This document shows positions 7,640-16,050 of a stretch of 22,128 bases of DNA, piece after piece. The stretch spans positions 1 to 22,128 of the forward strand of contig JAEZZM010000001.1 of NCBI GenBank assembly GCA_023418575.1, written 5' to 3'. Numbering within the stretch: the stretch's first letter is position 1; the number at the start of each line of letters is the position of its first letter. The notes beneath the pieces are model-generated. The model was not told the DNA's origin. It saw only the letters and a program-made list of their open reading frames with translations, and made no database searches. This DNA comes from Actinomycetes bacterium. Lineage in GTDB: Bacteria; Actinomycetota; Coriobacteriia; Coriobacteriales; JAEZZM01. The position numbers and the translations under genes are program-made.

Positions 7640-9826
7640 TTAAGCACCTGAAACCTGAGTAAAGACATCACCATAGCGACGCACTATAAGATCGCGCAAC
7701 AATGAATAGTGAGCAGAATTAAGATAGGGATCTTCTTCACTAATCCTTATAGCGAGCTTTTGAGCTAAGGCTATGAGCTCTTTATCTGCGATAAGCTCAG
7801 CAAAATGCAGACGCCAAGACCCATGCTGAGCTGACCCCAAGAGCTCTCCTTGTCCTCTAAGCTCTAAGTCCTTCTCGGCCAACTGAAAACCATCACTAAT
7901 CTCTTCCATCAATTTTAGACGCTCATGAGACTGCTTAGAGCGAGCCTGTGCAATTAAAAAGACGCTTCCTGGCCACGATCCCCTGCCCACGCGGCCTCTC
8001 AATTGGTGTAATTGCGATAAACCAAAGCGCTCAGCATCCTCAATGATCATAACCGTAGCATTAGGGACATCAACACCAACCTCAATTACAGTAGTTGAAA
8101 CAAGGACTTGTATGAGCCCCCGCCTAAATCTATCCATAATCTCATCTTTTTCTTGTGTACTCATATCTCCCGTAAGCAAGCCTACTACTAATTCTGGAAA
8201 GACTTTTTTAGATAAAAAAGCCGCTTCTTTCTTTGCTGCCTTTATAGTTTCGCGGCTTTGCTCATATATTTCTTCTGTTTCCATGCCAGCTGAGGATTCT
8301 GCATCCGCCTTAGTCCCAATGAGCGGGCAAATAATATAAGCCTGCCTTCCTTCTTGAACTTGGCGTTTTATTTCATCATATGCAATTCCACGATCAGATT
8401 TTTTAAGTAATTGGGTGCTCACCCCTGCTCCAGCAAGGGGACGCTGAGTAATATAACTGCAGGAAAGATCACCATAGATACTTAAAGCCAAGCTTCTGGG
8501 GATAGGAGTAGCTGTCATAACCAAAAGATCAGCTCCTGGACCCTTTGCACGTAGCTTTGAGCGCTGTTTTACCCCAAAGCGATGTTGCTCATCAATAATA
8601 ACCAGGCTCAATTTTTTAAACTGCAGGTCATCTTCCAGCAAAGCATGAGTTCCAAACAAAACAGAGATCTTGCCCTTTGAACAATCCTCAAGAATCTTAT
8701 TGCGTTCTTCTTTTTTCATACCGCCAATAAGCAAAGCCCAGCTAACCTTAGCTTTATCTAGTAAGGGACCCAGTTTAAGCGCATACTGCTGTGCTAAAAC
8801 CGAACTGGGAGCCATAAAGGCTGCCTGCGTATTGCTATTGGCGATAAAAGCAAGACAAGAAAGCGCAACTGCAGTTTTACCGGTACCTACATCTCCCAAC
8901 AGCATGTGATTCATAATGCGTGGCGCGGCCATCTCTTGAGCTATTTGATTGAGGGCTGCTACTTGCTCCTCACTAAGCTCAAAAGGCAGAGCCTGCTTGA
9001 GTGCCGCGCTATAAGGACCCTCAAGAATGTGCTCATAAGGCTTAATATCTTTGTTGAGCTGGAGCCTTCTCATCTGCATGCCAAGCTGTAAAGCCAAAAG
9101 CTCTTCAAAAGCAAGGCTCTGGCGCGCCAATTCAGCAAGTTCAAGACTGGGAGGAAAGTGCAAATAACGCAAAGCACGCTCTCTGCTTAAAAAACCATAC
9201 TTTGCACGAAGTTTTGCAGGAATAAAACTGGGACAGGACCCTGTGCTGCTTAGCGCCTTACTTACTAAGCGGCGTATCCAGGCAGGTGAAAGACCCTCTG
9301 TGGCGTGATGTACAGGTAAGATCTGAGGGCGTTTTAACTGCTGAGCCTCCATCTCATCTTCCGTATTTAGCGAAAAACTCAATGGATGATTCATGCGCAA
9401 AAATCCATAATCAAAGCGTAGTTCACCCGAAAGCAAGACAAGCTCTCCTGGTTTATACTGCTGAGCCATCCATGCTTGATTAAAGTAGGTGGCGATAAGG
9501 ACTCCACCCTCATCGACAAAACTCAACTCTGTTATCTGAAGGCGTTTGTTTGCGATATACTTCTGCTTTGCTTCATGGAAGCGCATGATTAAACTTTGCG
9601 TGCTACCAAGTTTTGCATGGGCGCTATCTGAGACCTCGCGCAGATCTATATACCTAAAAGGTCGGTGCAGTAAGAGGTCTGAAACGCTGTGAATATCAAG
9701 CTTTTCTAAGCAAGCTGCGCGTTTATCGGTTATAAGAGGAAGCTTACTAACAGGAGCATAAAGAACAGCAGAACACGCAAGGCGTTCTGCTGCCATATTA
9801 AGACTATGTTGCCTAAATTGAGTCAC
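7640..9826 (-). CDS. recG: ATP-dependent DNA helicase RecG
   Basis: RecG is a monomeric superfamily 2 helicase that reverses stalled replication forks and migrates Holliday junctions. The 728-residue protein has an N-terminal wedge/OB-fold domain (about 60-155), Walker A GDVGTGKT (311-318), the DEQH box in IDEQHRFGVKQR (411-422), TATPIPRSLA (438-447) and the C-terminal helicase motifs FGLSQLHQLRGRVGRG. Residues after these match the TRG/C-terminal region. Length is typical of the compact Gram-positive form. The first possible start is a GTG at 9826, 8 nt after the fakA-like stop, with AGG directly abutting it, which is poor spacing; an ATG at 9796 (residue 11) is an alternative. It lies between the FakA-like gene and rsmD, a common order. 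Confidence 0.95.
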   Translation of the reverse strand: MTQFRQHSLNMAAERLACSAVLYAPVSKLPLITDKRAACLEKLDIHSVSDLLLHRPFRYIDLREVSDSAHAKLGSTQSLIMRFHEAKQKYIANKRLQITELSFVDEGGVLIATYFNQAWMAQQYKPGELVLLSGELRFDYGFLRMNHPLSFSLNTEDEMEAQQLKRPQILPVHHATEGLSPAWIRRLVSKALSSTGSCPSFIPAKLRAKYGFLSRERALRYLHFPPSLELAELARQSLAFEELLALQLGMQMRRLQLNKDIKPYEHILEGPYSAALKQALPFELSEEQVAALNQIAQEMAAPRIMNHMLLGDVGTGKTAVALSCLAFIANSNTQAAFMAPSSVLAQQYALKLGPLLDKAKVSWALLIGGMKKEERNKILEDCSKGKISVLFGTHALLEDDLQFKKLSLVIIDEQHRFGVKQRSKLRAKGPGADLLVMTATPIPRSLALSIYGDLSCSYITQRPLAGAGVSTQLLKKSDRGIAYDEIKRQVQEGRQAYIICPLIGTKADAESSAGMETEEIYEQSRETIKAAKKEAAFLSKKVFPELVVGLLTGDMSTQEKDEIMDRFRRGLIQVLVSTTVIEVGVDVPNATVMIIEDAERFGLSQLHQLRGRVGRGSWPGSVFLIAQARSKQSHERLKLMEEISDGFQLAEKDLELRGQGELLGSAQHGSWRLHFAELIADKELIALAQKLAIRISEEDPYLNSAHYSLLRDLIVRRYGDVFTQVSGA

Positions 9827-9834
9827 CCTAAGTC

Positions 9835-11484
9835 TTACTCCAATGAAAGAACTACTGGATATAAGGCCTGATCTCCACGTTGCCTATCAAGCTCTAAATC
9901 AGGTTGAGCTTCTTCAAGCGCATCACAAAGCTCATTAAATTCCTCATCACTTAAGTCTTCACCTGCTAAAATGGTACAGGTAAAAAACTCGTCAAGCTCC
10001 ATAAGATCTGCTACTGCCATAAGGGTTAAATCTTTAATAGATGAGCCAGCTAATTTAAGTTTTCCGTCGATAATAGCAATGACATCACCTTCAGATATAG
10101 CTGCCCCATCATCAGTATGTGAATCCTTAATAGCAGTGGTAATCTCCACGTCATGCACAGCCTCAAGAGCCTCTGTCATAAGAGCAGCATTCTCTTCTGC
10201 ATTTAAGCTACTATCAGCTACCAAAAGAGCAGAAAATGCCTGAGGTACAGACTTAGTAGGTACTACAGCAACCTCCTTGTCAGAGGCAGATGCTGCAGAC
10301 TGAGCAGCCATTATTATATTTTTATTATTGGGAAAAACTATTACTTTTTGAGAAGGAGCTTTCTCTATAGCTTCAAGAAGATCCTTGGTAGAAGGGTTCA
10401 TGGTTTGGCCCCCTTGAACTACAAGATCTACCCCCAAATCCTCAAGAATACCAGCATTACCGGCGCCAGAAGCAACCGCAACAAAAGCTAGATCCTTTTG
10501 AGGTTTTACAGCTTGATCTTTTAAGCCTTGTTCATGAGAAAGCTGCTGCGTTCTCTCGTGAGATTGAAGCTTCATATTGTGAATATGCACCTCTGAAATC
10601 TCACCACGCTCAAGCATGTAGCCTAAAACCAGATTGGGCTGATCTGTGTGAACATGCACCTTATAGGTGGGCTCAGTTCCCACTAAAAGATCGCAATCTC
10701 CCATGCTGCTAATATATTCACGCGCAGCCTGCTCATCAAAATTATGAGCGTGCACTAAAAACTCAGTGCAGTAGGTATATTCACTATCTTCCCAATCATC
10801 ATTGAGCTCTATTGCAACAAGGGGCGCTTTTTGGGCCTCTTGAACAGCTGAAGATGGAACTTGCTCAAGGCGACCATAGGCAGCTGCAACAAAGGCTTCA
10901 AAAAAGATAGCTAGACCAAATCCTCCTGCGTCTACCACACCATTTTCTTTAAGAACTGGTAAAAACTCTGGAGTTCTTGCTACTGACTCAAAAGCCTCAA
11001 TAGTCAATTGCTCAGCTGTCTCTTCAAGGCTTAGCCCGGCCTTATCGCAGGCATCAACACGTGCAGCAACATCTTTAAGAACGGTAAGGATAGTACCTTC
11101 AACCGGTTTTCTTACAGCCTGGAATGCCACTTTTACCGAGCGCTTGAACGCGGCGTTAAGCTTGCCACTATCAAGAGCCTCATCGTCAGGCAAGTCCTGA
11201 AAACCCTCTGAGAGTCCTCTTAAGATTTGAGAGGTAATAACACCAGAATTACCTCTTGCCCCCATCAATGAACCGTGGGTGATAGCCTTGCAAACTTCAG
11301 CCAACTTTGCCTGAGTGGACAAGGCCTGAAGCTCTTGAGATACAGACTTAAGGGTAAGAGACATATTAGTTCCTGTATCACCATCTGGAACAGGGAAAAC
11401 ATTAAGTCTATTAACTTCTTCAGCGCGCTCTTCAAGCTTTTGAGCGGCGCTGATAAAACTTGTTCTAATTAGATTTGCTAACAT
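9835..11484 (-). CDS. fakA: DAK2 (DhaL) domain kinase, FakA/YloV family
   Basis: The protein matches the FakA/YloV family, in which an N-terminal DhaL-type domain binds Mg-ATP and a C-terminal domain interacts with FakB to phosphorylate FakB-bound fatty acids. It is 549 residues long, the usual length. In the DhaL domain (about 1-200), NVFPVPDGDTGTNM (28-41) supplies the Asp residues that hold Mg-ATP, and HGSLMGARGNSGVITSQILRG (70-90) is the family's second conserved block. The middle and C-terminal halves match the DAK1-like region of YloV proteins. No fakB (DegV) gene is in the window, so the fatty-acid role is inferred from family membership. Start ATG at 11484 with GGAGAA upstream; 16 nt after the Asp23 gene, the classical yloU-yloV pairing, and 8 nt before recG. 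Confidence 0.88.
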   Translation of the reverse strand: MLANLIRTSFISAAQKLEERAEEVNRLNVFPVPDGDTGTNMSLTLKSVSQELQALSTQAKLAEVCKAITHGSLMGARGNSGVITSQILRGLSEGFQDLPDDEALDSGKLNAAFKRSVKVAFQAVRKPVEGTILTVLKDVAARVDACDKAGLSLEETAEQLTIEAFESVARTPEFLPVLKENGVVDAGGFGLAIFFEAFVAAAYGRLEQVPSSAVQEAQKAPLVAIELNDDWEDSEYTYCTEFLVHAHNFDEQAAREYISSMGDCDLLVGTEPTYKVHVHTDQPNLVLGYMLERGEISEVHIHNMKLQSHERTQQLSHEQGLKDQAVKPQKDLAFVAVASGAGNAGILEDLGVDLVVQGGQTMNPSTKDLLEAIEKAPSQKVIVFPNNKNIIMAAQSAASASDKEVAVVPTKSVPQAFSALLVADSSLNAEENAALMTEALEAVHDVEITTAIKDSHTDDGAAISEGDVIAIIDGKLKLAGSSIKDLTLMAVADLMELDEFFTCTILAGEDLSDEEFNELCDALEEAQPDLELDRQRGDQALYPVVLSLE

Positions 11485-11500
11485 CTAGATATTCTCCGTC

Positions 11501-11851
11501 TTACTTATCGCGCACTTTCATGCCTTGAACATGCACCTCAACCTGATTCACATCAAGACTAGCTAGCTCTTTTAGAACAAACTTAACTCGATCTACAAGA
11601 TTTTGGCATACAACAGAGATATTAGTTCCATATTCAAGGACCACATATAAATCTACCTGAACGCCTGCAGTAGTCATGCCAACCACAATCCCTCTTCTAT
11701 ACTTAGAAGCAGGGAGAATTTTGGCTATGCCATCTTGTAGGCTTGGAGCAGCCATGGCTACTACACCATAGCACTCCATAACCGCGTGGCCGATAATATC
11801 GGAAATAACATTATTTGAAACACTTAAGCCGCCTGGGATCTGCTTATTCAT
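11501..11851 (-). CDS. Asp23/Gls24 family protein (YloU-like)
   Basis: This 116-residue protein belongs to the Asp23/Gls24 (DUF322) family: small proteins that in Gram-positive bacteria are abundant under alkaline or envelope stress and, in some species, sit at the membrane through partner proteins. Family features seen are the N-terminal GGLSVSNNVISDIIGHAVMECYGVVAMA, the Gly-rich mid-section RRGIVVGMTTAGVQVDLYVVLEYG, and the C-terminal VNQVEVHVQGMKV. It has no transmembrane segment. Adjacent to the FakA/YloV-type gene as in many Firmicutes and Coriobacteriia. The ATG at 11851 has AAAGGATG upstream, and a likely promoter lies 57 nt before it, so this is the first gene of the long leftward housekeeping operon. 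Confidence 0.9.
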   Translation of the reverse strand: MNKQIPGGLSVSNNVISDIIGHAVMECYGVVAMAAPSLQDGIAKILPASKYRRGIVVGMTTAGVQVDLYVVLEYGTNISVVCQNLVDRVKFVLKELASLDVNQVEVHVQGMKVRDK

Positions 11852-11907
11852 TAAACATCCTTTCTCAGCTGGCTAATACAGCTTATACTTAGCTTTGTAA
11901 CTTAATT

Positions 11908-11938
11908 AGTATACCGTAAGACGTGTAGAGCTAATCAA
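11908..11938 (-). promoter_or_regulatory. Putative sigma-70 type promoter for the Asp23-fakA-recG unit
   Basis: On the minus strand TTGATT (11938-11933) and TATACT (11913-11908) are spaced by 19 nt, slightly long, and lie 57-87 nt upstream of the Asp23 start. The rest of the divergent gap (11852-12107) is AT-rich; the rightward rpmB promoter must also be here, probably using a TATGGT element near 12044-12049, but no clear -35 was found for it. Confidence 0.45.
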
Positions 11939-12107
11939 TTTACATATCCAATTCTTATGTCAAAAACTTTTAAATTTGCCTTGGATTTATCACAAAATGT
12001 GAAATTACTATCTATTTATCTTTTATTTACTCTCGTTTTATGGTATGGTACTGGAGCTATGGATTAAAACGACTTACCTGTCGTGTGCGTAATAAAGGAG
12101 AAGCCTT

Positions 12108-12296
12108 ATGTCTAAAGTTTGCGAGATTTGCGGAAAGCATCCTTCTGCTGGTCGTAATGTTTCACACTCACATCGTGTAACTAATCGTACCTTCCGTCCA
12201 AACATTCAGCGTGTAACTGTTGTGGTTAATGGTCATGCTCGTAAGATGAACGTTTGCACCAAGTGCCTTAAAGCTGGCAAGGTAGCTCGTTCATAA
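12108..12296 (+). CDS. rpmB: 50S ribosomal protein L28 (zinc-binding form)
   Basis: L28 is a small protein of the large ribosomal subunit. The 62-residue product begins MSKVCEICGKHPSAGRNVSHSHRVTNR, a family hallmark. It carries two CxxC pairs (C5/C8 and C50/C53), so it is the zinc-binding (C+) version. The start has a very good AAAGGAG site (12094-12100). It is transcribed divergently from the Asp23 gene and followed by three hairpins in tandem, at least two of which are intrinsic terminators, so it is a single-gene transcript. Confidence 0.97.
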   Translation: MSKVCEICGKHPSAGRNVSHSHRVTNRTFRPNIQRVTVVVNGHARKMNVCTKCLKAGKVARS

Positions 12297-12343
12297 ACAA
12301 GCACACTTCTCCCAAGCGAGCACACGCTTGACGCATAGATAAA

Positions 12344-12366
12344 GCCGCAGATCCTGCGGCTTTTTT
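12344..12366 (+). terminator. Intrinsic terminator of rpmB
   Basis: A perfect 7-bp stem GCCGCAG/CTGCGGC with a 3-nt loop is followed by TTTTTT. A smaller perfect hairpin CAAGCG/CGCTTG (12313-12330) lies just upstream. Confidence 0.93.
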
Positions 12367-12374
12367 ATTGATCT

Positions 12375-12397
12375 AGCCGCCTTAGTTGCGGCTTTTT
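12375..12397 (+). terminator. Second intrinsic terminator after rpmB
   Basis: A 6-bp stem AGCCGC/GCGGCT with a 7-nt loop runs into TTTTT, ending 5 nt before the thiN stop codon. Its arms repeat the core of the first terminator, so it may have arisen by duplication. On the opposite strand the two hairpins could help to end thiN transcription. Confidence 0.75.
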
Positions 12398-12401
12398 AGC
12401 T

Positions 12402-13079
12402 TTAATCAATAAGATAACAAAGCACTGAACCTTGATGAACTAAGACTGAAGCTCCTGGTTTTTCTATTATGTTTGAAATTCCTTGATCAGAAAAAGCGCG
12501 CAGGGTCCAAGATTCTTTGGACCATTTGCAAGATCTAATACTTAGTTTTGTAGGATTTTCCAGGGCAATAATACTGAGTGTTTTTTGGCACTTATCAGCC
12601 CCAAAAACTATATGGTCATCCCATTCATGAGAGAGTATATAACAAGTAAAATGTTCTTCTTCAATACGGGGATGTAAGGCCTGGGCTTCTATTAAATTGC
12701 CTATTACTCCCAAAGCGTGATCAGGTCGTCCGCCACTTGCGCAGCTTACCACCAAATCAATATGCTTATGTTTAGGTGCTATATTCTTCCATACATAAGA
12801 TATAGCCAATTTAAGATCTGTTTCGTCTTTATCGCAAGGATATAGTTCTTCTTTGGCATTACATGAGCGCGCATACTCAAGAGCTTGGGTATCTAGAGAG
12901 TCATTGTCACCAATTAACACATCAATTGGAATTTGAGCTTTCATACAAGATATTGCCCCACTATCACAGGCAATGATATATTGAGCTTCTTTTGCTTTCT
13001 CAGCAAGAAATTTTGGACTTGAGACTTGCGGAGATCCTGCAACTATCAAAACCGTAAAAGCTTTACTTTGAAAGAACAT
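12402..13079 (-). CDS. thiN: Thiamine pyrophosphokinase
   Basis: Thiamine pyrophosphokinase transfers pyrophosphate from ATP to thiamine, giving the active cofactor. In this 225-residue protein the conserved acidic motifs are present: ACDSGA (37-42), PIDVLIGDNDS (51-61), KDETDLKLA (84-92) and GGRPDHALG (116-124). The C-terminal region (about 140-225) should be the beta-sandwich that binds thiamine. It is slightly longer than the roughly 210-residue Bacillus ThiN. The ATG at 13079 has AAGGGAG upstream, embedded in a short tandem repeat. No TPP riboswitch was recognised in the 100 nt between the HAD gene and thiN. The two genes run the same way and may be cotranscribed. Confidence 0.9.
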   Translation of the reverse strand: MFFQSKAFTVLIVAGSPQVSSPKFLAEKAKEAQYIIACDSGAISCMKAQIPIDVLIGDNDSLDTQALEYARSCNAKEELYPCDKDETDLKLAISYVWKNIAPKHKHIDLVVSCASGGRPDHALGVIGNLIEAQALHPRIEEEHFTCYILSHEWDDHIVFGADKCQKTLSIIALENPTKLSIRSCKWSKESWTLRAFSDQGISNIIEKPGASVLVHQGSVLCYLID

Positions 13080-13087
13080 CTCTACTC

Positions 13088-13109
13088 CCTTTTTGATGCC
13101 TTTTTGGTG
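13088..13109 (-). repeat. 11-bp tandem repeat overlapping the thiN ribosome binding site region
   Basis: Two 11-bp copies (CCTTTTTGATG and CCTTTTTGGTG on the plus strand) lie in tandem, with a partial third from 13110. On the coding strand each contains AAAAAGG, so the repeat multiplies a Shine-Dalgarno-like purine run just upstream of thiN. Confidence 0.7.
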
Positions 13110-13179
13110 CCTTTTAAAACCTGTGTAGGGCTTTTTTCTTGAAGCTATTTTAGCTAAACTGCTTTGATTAAGATTGCCC

Positions 13180-13980
13180 TTATATTAGCTCAAACTCAAG
13201 CTCGCTAAAATTGTTGACAAAATGATGATAAGGCGGATGCGTCTCTTGAGACCAGCTATCTCTGCTAAACTCATCATGAACTGCAAGAACCTTATATCCC
13301 GCCTCAAAAGCAGTCTTAGCACAGTGCCTGGTGTCCTCAACAACCCATACCTGAGATCTTAAGGCTCTTAGTGCTTCCTGAGGTAGAGATCGATAATCTT
13401 CTAGCTCAAATAGCTCTTGCAGAGCATAATCATATACATCAGGATAAAACTTGCTTTTGCCCACATCGTCAGTGCAGACTATGCACTTAGGACCAAGGGA
13501 TATATTCTTGAAATATTTTCTAATGTAATAAGCATTCGTCGCCGAAGCTATGGCATGTGGAATCTTACTCTCTTGTAATTGCGATAAGAGCTTATCCGCA
13601 GCTGGCTTAAAATCAAAGCTCGCGTTTTCATAGAATGGCTTGACATAGGCATAAGCCCAATCTAAGAGCTGTTGGCTTTGCACCGATACCTTGTATCGCT
13701 CAAATATAAACTTGGAAAGTTGCTCAAGCGTTAGTTCTTTTGTTTCATCCCATAAGCTTTGAGCGTCCTCTGGACTAAAATGGAAGCTTTCTATAGCAGC
13801 TTTTTGATCATATTGATAATTAAAAGATTGCCCAGTTAAGATACCTCTTTCAAACAAGCTCTTATCTTGCAAAAGAGCTTGTTCTATGGAATAGATCTGT
13901 GCATCTCTCCATGCATACATTGAGTTTAAAAGCGTACCATCAAGATCAAAGATTACAGCTTTTGCAGGAAGTTTTAACAA
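13180..13980 (-). CDS. HAD-superfamily phosphatase (beta-phosphoglucomutase/GS1-like)
   Basis: This 266-residue protein is a haloacid dehalogenase-type hydrolase. Motif I is FDLDGTLLNS (11-20, nucleophile D12 and acid/base D14), followed by a helical cap (about 20-120). Motif II is the S/T in ASATN (S146), the motif III Lys lies in GKSKFYPD (174-181), and motif IV is VVEDT (213-217). The arrangement matches subfamily I phosphatases acting on sugar phosphates, nucleotides or phosphoglycolate; the substrate cannot be read from sequence. The start is a TTG at 13980 with GAGG six bases upstream, giving the usual distance to motif I; no ATG fits as well. It is divergent from the ABC-F gene and lies upstream of thiN. 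Confidence 0.85.
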   Translation of the reverse strand: MLKLPAKAVIFDLDGTLLNSMYAWRDAQIYSIEQALLQDKSLFERGILTGQSFNYQYDQKAAIESFHFSPEDAQSLWDETKELTLEQLSKFIFERYKVSVQSQQLLDWAYAYVKPFYENASFDFKPAADKLLSQLQESKIPHAIASATNAYYIRKYFKNISLGPKCIVCTDDVGKSKFYPDVYDYALQELFELEDYRSLPQEALRALRSQVWVVEDTRHCAKTAFEAGYKVLAVHDEFSRDSWSQETHPPYHHFVNNFSELEFELI

Positions 13981-14025
13981 GGCAACCTCACTTAGTTTTG
14001 ACTTATGTCCAATGAGCCTAAAAGA

Positions 14026-14042
14026 CTATTAAGGCTATTAAG
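14026..14042. repeat. 8-bp direct repeat in the HAD/ABC-F divergent region
   Basis: CTATTAAG occurs at 14026-14033 and 14035-14042, a 9-bp period in the 97-nt gap between two divergent genes. It could be a small regulator site or chance. TACAAT (14046-14051) or TATAAA (14054-14059) could act as a -10 for the ABC-F gene; neither has a good -35. Confidence 0.4.
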
Positions 14043-14077
14043 AGCTACAATACTATAAATAGACAAGAAGGGAAAAT

Positions 14078-15937
14078 ATGGCTGTATTACTAGGTCTTGA
14101 TAAGGTTTGTTTGGAATATGCTCATAAAACGATCTTTAAGGATCTTACTATCTCCATTCACAGTGGCGACTGTATTGGCATTGTTGGAAAAAACGGTGAA
14201 GGAAAGTCCAGCCTTCTTAAGTTGTTTGCACAAGAAATAGAGGCTGACAGCGGACGACAACTCATAAGCAGTGGTGTAGAGCTTAGCTATTTAGGTCAAA
14301 GCGATAAGCTCATAGAAGATAAAAGCCTGCAAGAAAACTTGTTTGGCGATCAGCCAGAGTACATTTGGGCATCGGATCCAAAAATTCGCTCTATAGTTGA
14401 TGCGCTATTAGGCGATATAAACTGGGACTTATCTGTTAAACATCTTTCCGGAGGACAGAGAAGACGCCTAGATTTAGCGCGCTGTCTTATCGCCCCTTCT
14501 GAAGTACTCTTGCTTGATGAGCCAACTAATCACCTTGATATAGCTGGTATTAATTGGTTGGCACAGCACCTTAAAGCTCGGTTTAAAACAAGACAGGGAG
14601 CCCTTTTATTAGTAAGCCATGACAGATGGTTTTTAGATGAATTATGCCAGAGCATGTGGGAAGTGCATGACGCAACTGTAAGTGCTTACGAGGGTGGCTA
14701 TTCTGCCTATATCTTGCAGCGGGTTGAACGAGAGCGCCTTGAAGAACAGGCTTATCTTAAGCGCAGAAACATTGCGAGAAAAGAACTGGCATGGCTTTCT
14801 AGAGGAGCGCGAGCCAGATCTACTAAGCCAAAATTTCATGTAAAAAAGGCTCTAGAGATCATAGAGCATGATCCCCCTCTTCGCAACAGCCTGGAACTAA
14901 AGGCTAGTGCCATATCAAGACTGGGAAAGCAAGTTATCGAGTTTTCAGGCTTAAGTTTTGCTTATCCTGGGGCACAGCCTCTTATAAACCAACTTGACTT
15001 CTTAATTGGACCTGGGGACAGAATTGGAATTATAGGAGCAAATGGTGCAGGTAAAAGCAGCTTGTTTGAACTGATCCAAGGCAAGCTTCAAGCTAGTGAG
15101 GGACATATAAAGCTGGGAAAAACCGTAAAGCTTAAGAGCTTAAGTCAAAGCTTGGATGAACTTACACCCTATCTTAACTCTCGTGTAAAAGAACTACTGG
15201 CAGAATATAAAACAAGCTACACCCTTGGAAATGAAGAGCTCTCCCCCACACAGCTTCTTGAACGTCTGGGCTTTGAATCTGGTCAGCTCATGACTTACAT
15301 AAAAGATTTATCAGGGGGACAAAAAAGACGTCTTCAAATTATGCTAACTCTTTTAGATAAACCAAATGTTTTGCTTCTCGATGAGCCAGGTAATGATCTC
15401 GATACAGATATGCTTGCCCTTTTAGAAGACACCTTTGATCTCTGGCCAGGTACACTACTGCTTATTACACATGATCGCTATCTCATGGAGCGTATGACTG
15501 ATATGCAGTATGCTCTTTTAGATGGCAAGCTTGTTCATCTTCCAGCTGGCGTCGACCAGTATTTAGAGCTCTTAGATGAGCAAAACAAGTTAAAAGATGC
15601 CCTCAGTCACAAGCAGCTTAAGCTTCAAAACCATAAGTATCTAAAAGATCAGTCTTTAAATACTTCTGAATCCGATAAAAGCGTGTCCAAGAAAGCTTTG
15701 AAGGCCTCTGAGCTGAGAGAAATTAAAAAGAAGCGAGACTCTTTAGAACGCAAGATTTCAACTGCAGAAAAGCATGTTTTACAGCAAAAAGAATTACTTC
15801 AAAAGATAGATCCAAGCGCCTATATGGAGCTTTTGGAACAACAAAACATCATTAAGGATTGTGAAGAGCGTCTAGCTACTCTAGAGGAGCAATGGCTAGA
15901 ACTAGAACAAATAATTGAACTGGAAGAAAACTATTAA
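14078..15937 (+). CDS. ABC-F family ATPase, Uup-like
   Basis: ABC-F proteins are soluble twin-ATPase factors that act on ribosomes rather than in transport. The 619-residue protein has two nucleotide-binding domains: Walker A GKNGEGKSS (37-45), LSGGQ (123-127), LLLDEPTNHLD (144-154); and Walker A GANGAGKSS (320-328), LSGGQ (411-415), LLLDEPGNDLD (432-442). No membrane segments are present. The inter-domain linker (about 215-265), with the basic RKELAWLSRGARARSTK stretch, and a long C-terminal coiled coil (about 530-619) are the Uup layout. The second Walker B is followed by GND instead of the usual TND. Uup has been linked to ribosome assembly and DNA-structure maintenance. The ATG at 14078 has AAGAAGGG upstream. 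Nothing suggests antibiotic resistance specifically. Confidence 0.88.
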   Translation: MAVLLGLDKVCLEYAHKTIFKDLTISIHSGDCIGIVGKNGEGKSSLLKLFAQEIEADSGRQLISSGVELSYLGQSDKLIEDKSLQENLFGDQPEYIWASDPKIRSIVDALLGDINWDLSVKHLSGGQRRRLDLARCLIAPSEVLLLDEPTNHLDIAGINWLAQHLKARFKTRQGALLLVSHDRWFLDELCQSMWEVHDATVSAYEGGYSAYILQRVERERLEEQAYLKRRNIARKELAWLSRGARARSTKPKFHVKKALEIIEHDPPLRNSLELKASAISRLGKQVIEFSGLSFAYPGAQPLINQLDFLIGPGDRIGIIGANGAGKSSLFELIQGKLQASEGHIKLGKTVKLKSLSQSLDELTPYLNSRVKELLAEYKTSYTLGNEELSPTQLLERLGFESGQLMTYIKDLSGGQKRRLQIMLTLLDKPNVLLLDEPGNDLDTDMLALLEDTFDLWPGTLLLITHDRYLMERMTDMQYALLDGKLVHLPAGVDQYLELLDEQNKLKDALSHKQLKLQNHKYLKDQSLNTSESDKSVSKKALKASELREIKKKRDSLERKISTAEKHVLQQKELLQKIDPSAYMELLEQQNIIKDCEERLATLEEQWLELEQIIELEENY

Positions 15938-15938
15938 A

Positions 15939-15989
15939 AGAGCCTTTGACAGGAGTATAATAAGGAGTTGTATAGGTTCAAAGGGCTCT
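15939..15989 (+). other. Hairpin and candidate pta promoter between the ABC-F gene and pta
   Basis: An 11-bp stem with one bulge (15939-15949 against 15978-15989, arms AGAGCC(C)TTTGA) encloses a 28-nt loop right after the ABC-F stop. The T-run after it is weak (ATTGTG). The same segment contains TTGACA (15946-15951) with TGTATA 17 nt or TATAGG 19 nt downstream, a plausible promoter for pta. The two readings may both be true: a weak terminator overlapping a promoter. Confidence 0.5.
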
Positions 15990-16050
15990 ATTGTGTAAGT
16001 AAGCTAATACTAAGTACTCTTATCTAGGGCCAAGCAGTTGGGAGTTGTAG

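Noticed and set aside
7624..7674. Upstream ATG starts for rsmD overlapping recG by 35 nt.
   Set aside because: The GTG at 7623 has a strong ribosome binding site and gives the canonical N-terminus.
12313..12400. Hairpin cluster after rpmB as a CRISPR or repeat array.
   Set aside because: The copies are few, short and followed by T-runs; tandem terminators explain them.
13080..13179. TPP riboswitch upstream of thiN.
   Set aside because: None of the conserved TPP aptamer sequence was recognised, and the region is too short and AT-rich.
14078..15937. Antibiotic-resistance ABC-F gene.
   Set aside because: The long C-terminal coiled coil and the linker are Uup-like, and there are no mobile-element signs around it.
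15946..15961. Perfect TTGACA and TATAAT close together as a promoter.
   Set aside because: They are only 4 nt apart, far from the 16-18 nt needed; TTGACA with a later -10 is kept as the candidate instead.
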